NCBI GenBank assembly: GCA_012719335.1 | Contig: JAAYAO010000036.1 | Span: 1-19,401, forward strand | Reading direction: 5' to 3' | DNA length: 19,401 bases | DNA from: Propionibacterium sp. | Lineage (GTDB): Bacteria > Actinomycetota > Actinomycetes > Propionibacteriales > Propionibacteriaceae | In this document: piece by piece, positions 1-6,102 of the stretch | How positions within the stretch are numbered: the stretch's first letter is position 1 | Layout of the letters: every line of letters starts with the position of its first letter | The notes under the pieces: model-generated | What the model was told of the DNA's origin: nothing | What the model saw: only the letters and a program-made list of their open reading frames with translations | Databases searched by the model: none | Made by a program: the position numbers and the translations under genes

Positions 1-43
1 CCACACACCAGGAACCACGGCCGGCTCCGCAGAATTTCTCACC

Positions 44-91
44 GGGTTTCGACTCGGTTCGCGCGAGCGCGAACCGGCTCAACCAGCGTGG
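44..91. repeat. Dispersed hairpin repeat, copy 1
   Basis: GGGTTTCGACTC (44-55), a 20-base self-complementary core (56-75, arms GGTTCGCGC and GCGCGAACC around GA), then GGCTCAACCAGCGTGG (76-91). The two flanks recur at 11984-12028 around a different but also self-complementary core. It lies just past the 3' end of the DUF5703 gene, where a hairpin could end or protect its transcript. REP-like repeats with GTTTCGA...CTCAACC flanks are common between genes in some Actinobacteria; the assignment here rests on the two copies in the window. Confidence 0.6.
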
Positions 92-108
92 AGGAGGGCT
101 CGGTGGGG

Positions 109-312
109 TCAGGAGCCCGGCACCGTCGCCCGGGCGCGGACCACCTTGCGTCTGATCCACACCTCGCGGGTGCCGTCCCGGTAGCGTCGCAGCCGCTGTA
201 ACTCCCAACCGCCGTACTCGGCGTGTTCGGTGAGCAACTGGCGCACGGCATTGCGAGACAGGGTGCGGTCCAGCCGCACCCTGTGAACCTCGTACTCGAC
301 CGATCGGCGCAT
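109..312 (-). CDS. DUF5703 family small protein
   Basis: A 67-residue basic protein of unknown function. The core resembles the actinobacterial DUF5703 family: a short YEV/HRVRL start, then LLTEHAEYGGWEL, then RRYRDGTREVWIRRKVVR. No membrane segment or signal peptide is visible, so it is probably cytoplasmic. I place the start at the ATG at 312, which begins MRRSVEYEV. An in-frame GTG at 333 would add seven residues, but it would lie within or upstream of the likely transcription start set by the TATAGC box at 335-340. It is transcribed away from the tRNA-Leu gene. The function is unknown and the family call is from remembered consensus. Confidence 0.72.
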   Translation of the reverse strand: MRRSVEYEVHRVRLDRTLSRNAVRQLLTEHAEYGGWELQRLRRYRDGTREVWIRRKVVRARATVPGS

Positions 313-334
313 TCGCTCATGATGCCATGTCACT

Positions 335-342
335 GCTATAGT
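335..342. promoter_or_regulatory. Shared, symmetric -10 region (tRNA-Leu / DUF5703)
   Basis: TATAGT (337-342, plus) is a near-consensus -10 about 42 bases ahead of tRNA-Leu. The same bases read TATAGC (340-335) on the minus strand, ahead of the DUF5703 gene. The central CTATAG (336-341) is its own reverse complement, so one AT-rich box may serve both directions. A weak plus-strand -35 candidate is TTCGCT at 312-317 with a 19-base spacer. Confidence 0.45.
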
Positions 343-384
343 CGGTCGGCGTCGTCAGCCGGGTTTCGGTTGATGGCACACCTC

Positions 385-470
385 GTCCGGGTGGCGGAAT
401 TGGTAGACGCGCCAGCTTGAGGTGCTGGTGCCCCGTTTGGGGCATGGAGGTTCAAGTCCTCTCTCGGACA
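385..470 (+). tRNA. tRNA-Leu (anticodon GAG)
   Basis: The acceptor stem GTCCGGG (385-391) pairs with CTCGGAC (463-469) with one G-U pair; A470 is the discriminator. The anticodon stem CCAGC/GCTGG encloses the loop TTGAGGT, giving anticodon GAG at 419-421, which reads CUC/CUU leucine codons. The long variable arm (CCCC...GGGG, about 430-443) is typical of leucine tRNAs, and the T arm carries GGTTCAAGTCC. The terminal CCA is not encoded (CAA follows), as is common in Actinobacteria. Confidence 0.96.
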
Positions 471-497
471 CAAACAAACGGAGCAATGCCCCGGCAA

Positions 498-537
498 GCC
501 CGGAATCACGCGGAAACCCGCATGATTCCGGGCTTTT
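498..537 (+). terminator. Intrinsic terminator after tRNA-Leu
   Basis: GCCCGGAATCA (498-508) pairs perfectly with TGATTCCGGGC (523-533); the 14-base interior can extend the stem. TTTT follows at 534-537. It lies 28 bases past the tRNA. Bases 538-638 hold no gene that I can see. Confidence 0.85.
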
Positions 538-638
538 CTGCGCCTGTCGGGGGCGCACGTCCGCATCGCTGGAGGGGGTTGGAGCCGGGACGCGTCCGTC
601 TCGGTACGGGCAGTCTCCGTCCGGTAATCAGCACTGTT

Positions 639-644
639 TAGGGT
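639..644 (+). promoter_or_regulatory. -10 box TAGGGT, leaderless type
   Basis: TAGGGT followed by six bases and then the GTG at 651. This spacing puts the expected transcription start on the start codon. No Shine-Dalgarno sequence lies in the usual place and no clear -35 is visible. Confidence 0.45.
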
Positions 645-650
645 GGTGGT

Positions 651-1934
651 GTGGCCGAACCCCGGGTGACACCTTTTTTCACTGTCCGCACGCAGGCGGA
701 CCATCCCGATGTGGATGGTTTCACCGAGAAGCTCCAACGGATGTACCAGTCCGGTGACCTCACCGAGATCGCCGAGATCTGCGCCGAGGAGCAGGTGGCG
801 GTCTACCGCCGCGAGCTCGACACCTTGCGCTCCTACGGCCTGACCAAGCGGCTGCGTGCCGACACCGCCACCGCGAAGTCGGGCAAGCCACCCGAGCCGT
901 TCTTCGTGCAGACCACCGACGGCAAGAACGACCTGTCCTACACCAACGGGCAGGTGCCCTACGTCGAGGAGTTCCATGCCGGCAAGAAGCGCGTGGCAAG
1001 GTTTCGGCACCGGCACGGCCTCGCCGAGATCCGCGCCGTCCGAGTGCAGGAACAGCACCGGGAACGATCCGTGCGGCGGATCACCTGCAACAACTGCGGC
1101 GACCAGGTGGAGCTGCGGGGGCAACAATCGCAATGCCCGTCGTGTCGTGCGCAGTTCCGGCACGAGATCTTCTCCTGGCTGATCACCTCCTTCCGACTCT
1201 GGAACGAACCACTGCACTTTCGGTTGAACCTGCTCGTCGGGGGATTGTTCCTGCTCGGGGTGCTGCTGGGGGTCGGGGCGCAGTGGGCGGTCCAACGCGG
1301 TCTGATCGACTTCGATCCGGGCACCATCGACCTCGGCTCCGGGCTCGAAATCACCACCGGCCCGGCGGCGTTCGTCGTCTTCGCCGTCGCCGGGGCGATC
1401 ACCCTGGTGCTGCTCGCGGTGTTCGTGATGGCCGTGCGTCAAGCGATCCAACTGCTGGTCCGCCACGGCCGGGTGCAACAGATCAAGCGCCGCGACCCGC
1501 ACTTCTCGAAGCAATCCCTCGACCTGATCGCCAACCGGGTACTGGACAACGACCCGTCCTGGCTGGGCGAACCCGGGCCGGACGAGACCCTGCTGAACGG
1601 TGGGACCTTCAAGACCTACGTCGCCGACTACCGCGCCGAATCCGACCACGAGCGGGTGACGCTCAAGCTGTACCGGCACCGTTACCGGTTTCGGCGCGAC
1701 CGCCGGGGCCGGGGCCGGGTGGACCACGACATGGGACGGCTGGAACTGCCGCTGGTCAGGTCCTGGCAGGTGCGCACCCCGGTGTACTACGTGCCCACCC
1801 AGTACTCGTGCCCCAGTTGCGGCAGCCGGCAGGCGATCGTCGGCTTGCTGGATCAGGAATGCGCCCACTGCGGCAACGCCAACCCCTTGGCCGAACTCGA
1901 CTGGGCGCCCGCCACACACCGGGCATCGGGGTGA
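651..1934 (+). CDS. Zinc-ribbon membrane protein with Tim44-like stretch
   Basis: A 427-residue protein that I cannot name. It has a soluble N-terminal part; a first CxxC pair set at Cys146/149 and Cys162/165 (CNNC, CPSC: a zinc ribbon); two membrane helices at about 191-216 and 239-262; and a soluble part starting RRDPHFSKQSLDLIANRVL at about 280, which resembles the start of Tim44-like domains (DPxFS). A second zinc-ribbon set is at Cys387/390 and Cys404/407. Both ribbons would lie on the same side if there are two helices. The GTG at 651 is chosen because translation runs unbroken from it and a -10 box lies six bases upstream. A role in membrane protein handling is only a guess from the Tim44-like piece. 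Confidence 0.8.
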   Translation: MAEPRVTPFFTVRTQADHPDVDGFTEKLQRMYQSGDLTEIAEICAEEQVAVYRRELDTLRSYGLTKRLRADTATAKSGKPPEPFFVQTTDGKNDLSYTNGQVPYVEEFHAGKKRVARFRHRHGLAEIRAVRVQEQHRERSVRRITCNNCGDQVELRGQQSQCPSCRAQFRHEIFSWLITSFRLWNEPLHFRLNLLVGGLFLLGVLLGVGAQWAVQRGLIDFDPGTIDLGSGLEITTGPAAFVVFAVAGAITLVLLAVFVMAVRQAIQLLVRHGRVQQIKRRDPHFSKQSLDLIANRVLDNDPSWLGEPGPDETLLNGGTFKTYVADYRAESDHERVTLKLYRHRYRFRRDRRGRGRVDHDMGRLELPLVRSWQVRTPVYYVPTQYSCPSCGSRQAIVGLLDQECAHCGNANPLAELDWAPATHRASG

Positions 1935-1974
1935 AGTCGGGGAAACCACGGGCCGAATCGGGCGTGATCCGGCC

Positions 1975-1980
1975 TAGGAT
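1975..1980 (+). promoter_or_regulatory. -10 box TAGGAT, leaderless type
   Basis: TAGGAT, spacer GGGCCC, ATG at 1987. The 16-base block TAGGATGGGCCCATGG recurs with one change at 10464. No Shine-Dalgarno sequence precedes the ATG. Confidence 0.5.
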
Positions 1981-1986
1981 GGGCCC

Positions 1987-2604
1987 ATGGAGTTGAACAC
2001 CCCCGACCGAAGACTGCGCGCCGGTGACGCGGATCGTGACGCGGTGCTGGAGGTTCTGCAACGGGCCTACGGCAACGGACGACTGACGATGGAGGAATAC
2101 GCCGAGCGGCAGGACGCGGTGCTCGAAGCCCGATTCCACGACGAACTGATGCCGATGATCGCCGATCTGCCCGAACAGGAAGCGATGCCGTCGCAGGCCC
2201 TGGTGCCGCACACCCCGCCGGTGCCGGTGGTGCAGGACAAACCCGCCCGCTGGCATGCCGCGGTGATGAGCGGCAGCACCGTCGAACTCGAAGCCGGCAG
2301 CCAGGGCATGAAGAGCGTCGCCTTCTGGGGTGGCGACGACATCTACCTCAGCGAGGTGATGGGCCCCGGGGTCACCGTCACCCTCGAACTGCACTCGGTG
2401 ATGGGTGGCAACGACATCTACATTCCCGAGGGTGTGAAGGTGGTCGACAAGCCGCTGGCCATCATGGGCGGCAACGACATTCGCAAGGAAGCGCGCGGCG
2501 ACGGGTCCAACGGCACCCTGATCCTGCGCGGGTTGGCCTTCTGGGGCGGCAACGACGTCCGTCTGGACAAGCGTCAGGAGAAGGCCGAGAAGAAGCGCCG
2601 CTGA
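1987..2604 (+). CDS. DUF1707 (SHOCT-like) protein with GGxDI repeats
   Basis: A 205-residue soluble protein. Residues 7-62 form a DUF1707 domain (RRLRAGDADRDAVLEVLQRAY, then GRLTMEEYAERQDAVLEAR), common in Actinobacteria and of unknown role. The rest resembles the C-terminal domain of LiaF/YvqF-like cell-envelope response proteins: four spaced copies of a W/M-GG-[DN]-D-I/V motif at about 113-121, 139-147, 160-165 and 185-193, suggesting stacked beta rungs. Unlike many relatives it has no membrane helix. The C-terminus is lysine/arginine-rich. The ATG is fixed by the -10 box six bases upstream. Its stop lies nine bases from the end of the convergent desaturase gene, with no terminator visible between them. 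Confidence 0.85.
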   Translation: MELNTPDRRLRAGDADRDAVLEVLQRAYGNGRLTMEEYAERQDAVLEARFHDELMPMIADLPEQEAMPSQALVPHTPPVPVVQDKPARWHAAVMSGSTVELEAGSQGMKSVAFWGGDDIYLSEVMGPGVTVTLELHSVMGGNDIYIPEGVKVVDKPLAIMGGNDIRKEARGDGSNGTLILRGLAFWGGNDVRLDKRQEKAEKKRR

Positions 2605-2613
2605 GCCCGGTAC

Positions 2614-3873
2614 TCAGGCCGGCAGCATCCGCGACTCGGGCACCCGGACGCGGGGCAGTACCCGGCGGGCCAGCCGCCGCAGGGTGGCCCGCCGCTGCCC
2701 GCGGTTGGGCAACGAGTAACGAAACACCTTGCCCCACGCCGACGCGGCCTGCTTGTACAACGGGCCGCTGACGTAGCGCAGCCCGTACCGCTCCATCAGC
2801 GCCTGCACCCGGGGCGCCACCTCGGCGTAGCGGTTGCTGGGCAGATCGGGAAACAGGTGGTGCTCGATCTGGTACGACAGGTTGCCGGTCATCAGATGCA
2901 TCATCGGGCCACCGGAAATGTTGCCCGAGCCCAGCATCTGCCGCACGTACCACTCACCGCGGGTTTCGTCGTCGATCGCCTCCACCTCGAAGGTTTCCAC
3001 CCCCGACGGCAGGTGGCCGCAGAAGATCACCGTGTGCGCCCACAGATTGCGCACCAGGTTCGCGGTGGCGTTGGCCAGCAGGGTCGGCACGGCCGAGGGC
3101 CCGCTCACCGCCGGGTGGGCCACATAGTCGCGGAAGGCGTGCCGTCCGGCCTTCTTCAGCATCGTCCGCAGATCGGCCAGATAGGTGGCTCGGTCGCGTT
3201 CGCCACGCTTCAGCGCCGGGGTGCCCAGGTCGTGAATCGCCACCCCGTACTGGAAGAACACGGCGTTGAGCAGGTTCGTCAGCGGCTGCACCAGGTTGCC
3301 CGGCTCCCACTTCTGCGCCGGGTCGACCCGCAGAATGTTGAACCCCAGATCCTCGTCCTTGCCCAGCACATTGGTGAAGGTGTGGTGCTGCACGTTGTGG
3401 GCCTGCTGCCACTGCGCGCTGGGGGAGGCCATGTCCCACTGCCAACTGGTCGAATGCACCTTCGGGTCACGCATCCAGTCCCATTGACCGTGCAGCACGT
3501 TGTGCCCGATCTCCATGTTCTCCAGGATCTTCGACAGGCTCAGCCCGGTCGTCCCGACGACCCAGGCGGGCCAATACTTGCTGAACAGCAACACCGTCCG
3601 ACTGACCAGCTCCAGTGAACGTTGCACCCGGATCAGTCGGCGGATGTAGTTCGCGTCGCGCTCACCGCGGGAGTCGAGCACCTCCTGGCGGATCTCGTCC
3701 AACTCGGCACCGATCCGCTCGATCTGATCGGGGCTGAGGTGGGCCAGCGGGTTCGGTTTGCCCGAAGCGTAGGTCGGGGCCGGGGCCTTGGGACGGGTGG
3801 TCGACAGCCGATGGCCACCGCGGGCCGGGCGCAGCCGGGCCAGGGACGACGTGAGGGTGTTCGGAAGTGCCAT
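2614..3873 (-). CDS. Membrane fatty acid desaturase (acyl-CoA type)
   Basis: A 419-residue enzyme that would insert a cis double bond into fatty acyl chains at the membrane, using a di-iron centre. The three histidine boxes of the family are present: GHNVLH (His124, His128), AHNVQHH (His159, His163, His164) and QIEHH (His338, His339) followed by LFPDLPSNRY. Hydrophobic stretches lie around 100-115 and 270-290. It resembles mycobacterial DesA3-type stearoyl-CoA desaturases, which take electrons from a partner oxidoreductase. That partner is encoded just upstream, seven bases away. The ATG at 3873 has GTAGGA as a ribosome site. Substrate and double-bond position cannot be read from the sequence. 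Confidence 0.92.
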   Translation of the reverse strand: MALPNTLTSSLARLRPARGGHRLSTTRPKAPAPTYASGKPNPLAHLSPDQIERIGAELDEIRQEVLDSRGERDANYIRRLIRVQRSLELVSRTVLLFSKYWPAWVVGTTGLSLSKILENMEIGHNVLHGQWDWMRDPKVHSTSWQWDMASPSAQWQQAHNVQHHTFTNVLGKDEDLGFNILRVDPAQKWEPGNLVQPLTNLLNAVFFQYGVAIHDLGTPALKRGERDRATYLADLRTMLKKAGRHAFRDYVAHPAVSGPSAVPTLLANATANLVRNLWAHTVIFCGHLPSGVETFEVEAIDDETRGEWYVRQMLGSGNISGGPMMHLMTGNLSYQIEHHLFPDLPSNRYAEVAPRVQALMERYGLRYVSGPLYKQAASAWGKVFRYSLPNRGQRRATLRRLARRVLPRVRVPESRMLPA

Positions 3874-3880
3874 GAGGTTC

Positions 3881-4975
3881 CTACAGATCTATCGAGCACG
3901 AGCCCGCGGCAGCACTGACGCAGGTTTGGATCAACACGGCCTCGTCGGAGGTCGCGGTCACGATGTCGCCGGTGCGCAGATCCCGCACCGAGCCGTCGGT
4001 CAGGGGCGCCACGCACCCGAAGCAGATACCCATCCGGCAACCGGACGGCATCAGCACCCCGGCGTCCTCCCCGGCATCCAGCAGGGGTTCGGCGGCCTCC
4101 CCGTGCGTGCGGACGTCCGATCGGGTGAAGTGGGCCTCACCACCGGCACCCTCCACGACCAGTTGGACGTGGAAGCGTTCGACGTGCAACCGGTCGGCGA
4201 TCCCCGCCTCGGCCCAATGCTGCTCCGCATCGTTCAACAGTGGGGCCGGGCCACAGGCCCAGGTCTGTCGCTTCCGCCAATCCGGGACGACGGTGCCCAC
4301 CTCACCGGCCGGCAGCACCCCCGCGTCGTCGGTGAAACGCTCGACCAGGGTCAACCGGCCGTCGGCCACCATCCGGTGCAGTTCCTCGCGGAACATCATC
4401 CGCTCGGGGGTGGGTGCCGAATGCACCAACACCGCGTCGGGGAACCGGTAACTGCGCAACATGCCCATCACCGGGGTCAGGCCGCTGCCCGCGGTCAGGA
4501 ACAGCACCTTGGCCGGCAGCGGATCCGGTTGGGTGAAGAAGCCGACCGCCTGGTCGAGCATCAGCAGGGTGCCGGGGGTGAGCTGGCGCAGGATGTGGTT
4601 GCTGACCACCCCGTCCGGAATCGCCCGGACGGTGATGGAGATCAGCCGATCGTGTCGGGTGGGTGGGCTGGTGATCGAGTACGACCGCCACAGCCGCACC
4701 CCGTCCACGTCCACGCCGATTCGCAGGTACTGGCCGGGCAGGTGCCCGCGCCAGCCGCGGCCGGTCAGGATCGTCACGGTGGTGGCGTCCTCGGTTTCGG
4801 GTCGCACCGCGACCACCCGACCCCGCAACGGTGCGCCGGCGCGCAACGGCAGGAACAGGTCGAGGTAGTCGCCGGGGGAGAGCGGGGTGGTGATCAGACG
4901 GGCCAGCGAGCGGGCGCTGTCGCGAATGGTTCGTTGCAGGGTCGGTCGGGAGTCACGCTGAGCGGTGAATGCCAC
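3881..4975 (-). CDS. FAD / [2Fe-2S] oxidoreductase, desaturase partner
   Basis: A 364-residue electron-transfer protein, organised as FAD domain (RSYS at 97-100), NAD(P) domain (GSGLTP at 163-168, ACGP at 240-243) and C-terminal plant-type ferredoxin with cluster ligands Cys313, Cys318, Cys321 and Cys352. It should carry electrons from NAD(P)H through FAD and the iron-sulfur cluster to the desaturase encoded next. The arrangement matches the mycobacterial Rv3230c-DesA3 pair. The start is GTG at 4975, six bases after the -10 box TAGGTT; no Shine-Dalgarno sequence is seen. A palindrome overlaps the promoter, so both genes are probably controlled together by a repressor. No regulator gene is nearby in the window. 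Confidence 0.92.
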   Translation of the reverse strand: MAFTAQRDSRPTLQRTIRDSARSLARLITTPLSPGDYLDLFLPLRAGAPLRGRVVAVRPETEDATTVTILTGRGWRGHLPGQYLRIGVDVDGVRLWRSYSITSPPTRHDRLISITVRAIPDGVVSNHILRQLTPGTLLMLDQAVGFFTQPDPLPAKVLFLTAGSGLTPVMGMLRSYRFPDAVLVHSAPTPERMMFREELHRMVADGRLTLVERFTDDAGVLPAGEVGTVVPDWRKRQTWACGPAPLLNDAEQHWAEAGIADRLHVERFHVQLVVEGAGGEAHFTRSDVRTHGEAAEPLLDAGEDAGVLMPSGCRMGICFGCVAPLTDGSVRDLRTGDIVTATSDEAVLIQTCVSAAAGSCSIDL

Positions 4976-4980
4976 ACCGA

Positions 4981-5002
4981 TAACCTACCGAACCGTAGGT
5001 AA
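4981..5002 (-). promoter_or_regulatory. Desaturase operon promoter with overlapping palindrome
   Basis: On the minus strand TAGGTT (4987-4982) lies six bases before the GTG at 4975. The palindrome ACCTACCGAACCGTAGGT (4983-5000) has perfect six-base arms and one more inner pair (4990/4993), with mismatches at 4989/4994 and at the centre. It covers most of the -10 box and runs upstream into the spacer, the usual place for a repressor site of TetR type. A weak -35 candidate (TCGAAC) lies about 17 bases upstream of the -10. Confidence 0.55.
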
Positions 5003-5030
5003 TGGTTCGACACCCACAGGGGTTCAACCG

Positions 5031-5990
5031 TCAGCGGCCCGGATTGGGGCCACCGGACACGTCGTCCAGGGCGTCGACGATCTCGCCGGGCAACTCGCGA
5101 TCCTCCACCGCGAGCAACTCGCGCAACTGGTCGGCGGTGCGCGGCCCGACCAGCGGGGCGGTGACCCCCGGCGCATCCCGGATCCACAACAGCGCCACCT
5201 GGGCCGGGGTCAGGTCCAGACCCTCGGCGGCGCGCACCACCGATTCGACGACCGCCCGGCTGCGGGTCTCCAAATAGGGCTCGATGAACCACTCGAGGTG
5301 CTCGTCGGCCCCCCGGGAATCCCGCGGCGTACCGGTGCGGTACTTACCGGTCAGCACCCCGCGTCCCAGCGGCGACCAGGGCAGGACGCCGAGGCCCAGG
5401 GCCCGGGCCGCGGGGATCACCTCGATCTCGGAGCGGCGGGCCAACAGGGAGTACTCGATCTGGGCGGTGGCGATCGGGGTGCGGTTCGGGTCGGCCTTCT
5501 GCCAGGTGGCCGCCTGCGCGGTCTGCCAGCCGACGAAGTTCGACAAGCCGACGTAGCGGGCCTTGCCCTGGGAGACCGCCAGGTCGAAGGCGGCCAGGGT
5601 TTCCTCCAGGGGGGCTTCACCCCAGGCGTGCACCTGCCACAGGTCGACATGGTCGGTGCGCAGCCGGCGCAGGGACTCGTCCAGCTCGCGCAGCATGGTC
5701 GACCGGGAGGTGTCCATCACCCGCTGCCCACCCTCGTGCACGAAACCGGACTTGGTCGCGATCACCAGATCGTCGCGGGACAGGTCGCGCATGATGATCT
5801 CGCCGATCATCTCCTCGGTGCTGCCCGAGCCGTAGGCGGCGGCGGTGTCGATCAGGTTGCCGCCGGCCTCGACGAAGGTGCGCAACAACTCCCGGGCGGC
5901 CGGGCGGTTCACCGAACGCCCCCAGGTCAGGGTGCCCAGACCCAGCCGCGACACCCGCAGCCCGGTGCTGCCCGCGATCCGCCGTTTCAT
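5031..5990 (-). CDS. Aldo/keto reductase
   Basis: A 319-residue single-domain (beta/alpha)8 oxidoreductase that reduces aldehydes or ketones with NADPH. The catalytic tetrad is visible: Asp48 and Tyr53 (LIDTAAAYG), Lys80 (ATKSGF) and His121 (QVHAWG). The C-terminal region NAD(P)-site (LVGPRTADQL) is present. It resembles the YajO/IolS-like group; the substrate is unknown. The same frame runs open further upstream through the nucleotidase end, but MKRRIAGSTGLRVSRLGLG is the family N-terminus, so the ATG at 5990 is used. A TAGTGT -10 box lies eight bases upstream, so it has its own promoter after the terminator at 6044. Confidence 0.93.
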   Translation of the reverse strand: MKRRIAGSTGLRVSRLGLGTLTWGRSVNRPAARELLRTFVEAGGNLIDTAAAYGSGSTEEMIGEIIMRDLSRDDLVIATKSGFVHEGGQRVMDTSRSTMLRELDESLRRLRTDHVDLWQVHAWGEAPLEETLAAFDLAVSQGKARYVGLSNFVGWQTAQAATWQKADPNRTPIATAQIEYSLLARRSEIEVIPAARALGLGVLPWSPLGRGVLTGKYRTGTPRDSRGADEHLEWFIEPYLETRSRAVVESVVRAAEGLDLTPAQVALLWIRDAPGVTAPLVGPRTADQLRELLAVEDRELPGEIVDALDDVSGGPNPGR

Positions 5991-5998
5991 GGTGCTCG

Positions 5999-6004
5999 AC
6001 ACTA
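5999..6004 (-). promoter_or_regulatory. -10 box TAGTGT for aldo/keto reductase
   Basis: TAGTGT (6004-5999) followed by eight bases and ATG at 5990; fits a leaderless or near-leaderless start. It lies downstream of the terminator at 6044-6075. Confidence 0.4.
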
Positions 6005-6043
6005 CCGGTCGAACCGTCGTCCCGCGCAGACCCGGTGATGACG

Positions 6044-6075
6044 AAAGCCGCCCCGGGGAGAACCGGGGCGGCTTC
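6044..6075 (-). terminator. GC-rich hairpin terminator after nucleotidase gene
   Basis: Arms GCCGCCCCGG (6047-6056) and CCGGGGCGGC (6063-6072) pair perfectly, extended by AA/TT on the outside, around a six-base loop. On the minus strand the stem is followed by TTTCGTC, a weak T run. It lies about 30 bases after the nucleotidase stop and ahead of the aldo/keto reductase promoter. Confidence 0.7.
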
Positions 6076-6102
6076 GCGTCGATCAGGGCTTCGACCAGCC
6101 GG

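Noticed and set aside
336-1949. A long open frame of over 500 codons on the minus strand, opposite the zinc-ribbon gene
   Set aside because: It is Val/Gly/His/Gln-rich low-information sequence typical of the antisense frame of GC-rich genes, crosses the tRNA-Leu gene, and has no domain.
3788-5002. A 404-codon plus-strand frame across the desaturase operon
   Set aside because: It is antisense to genes with clear histidine boxes and iron-sulfur cysteines, and covers the operator palindrome.
5003-5037. A third copy of the dispersed repeat (GGTTCGAC ... GGTTCAACC ... CAGCG)
   Set aside because: Only fragments of the flanks match and the interior does not form a good hairpin; part of it codes for the aldo/keto reductase end.
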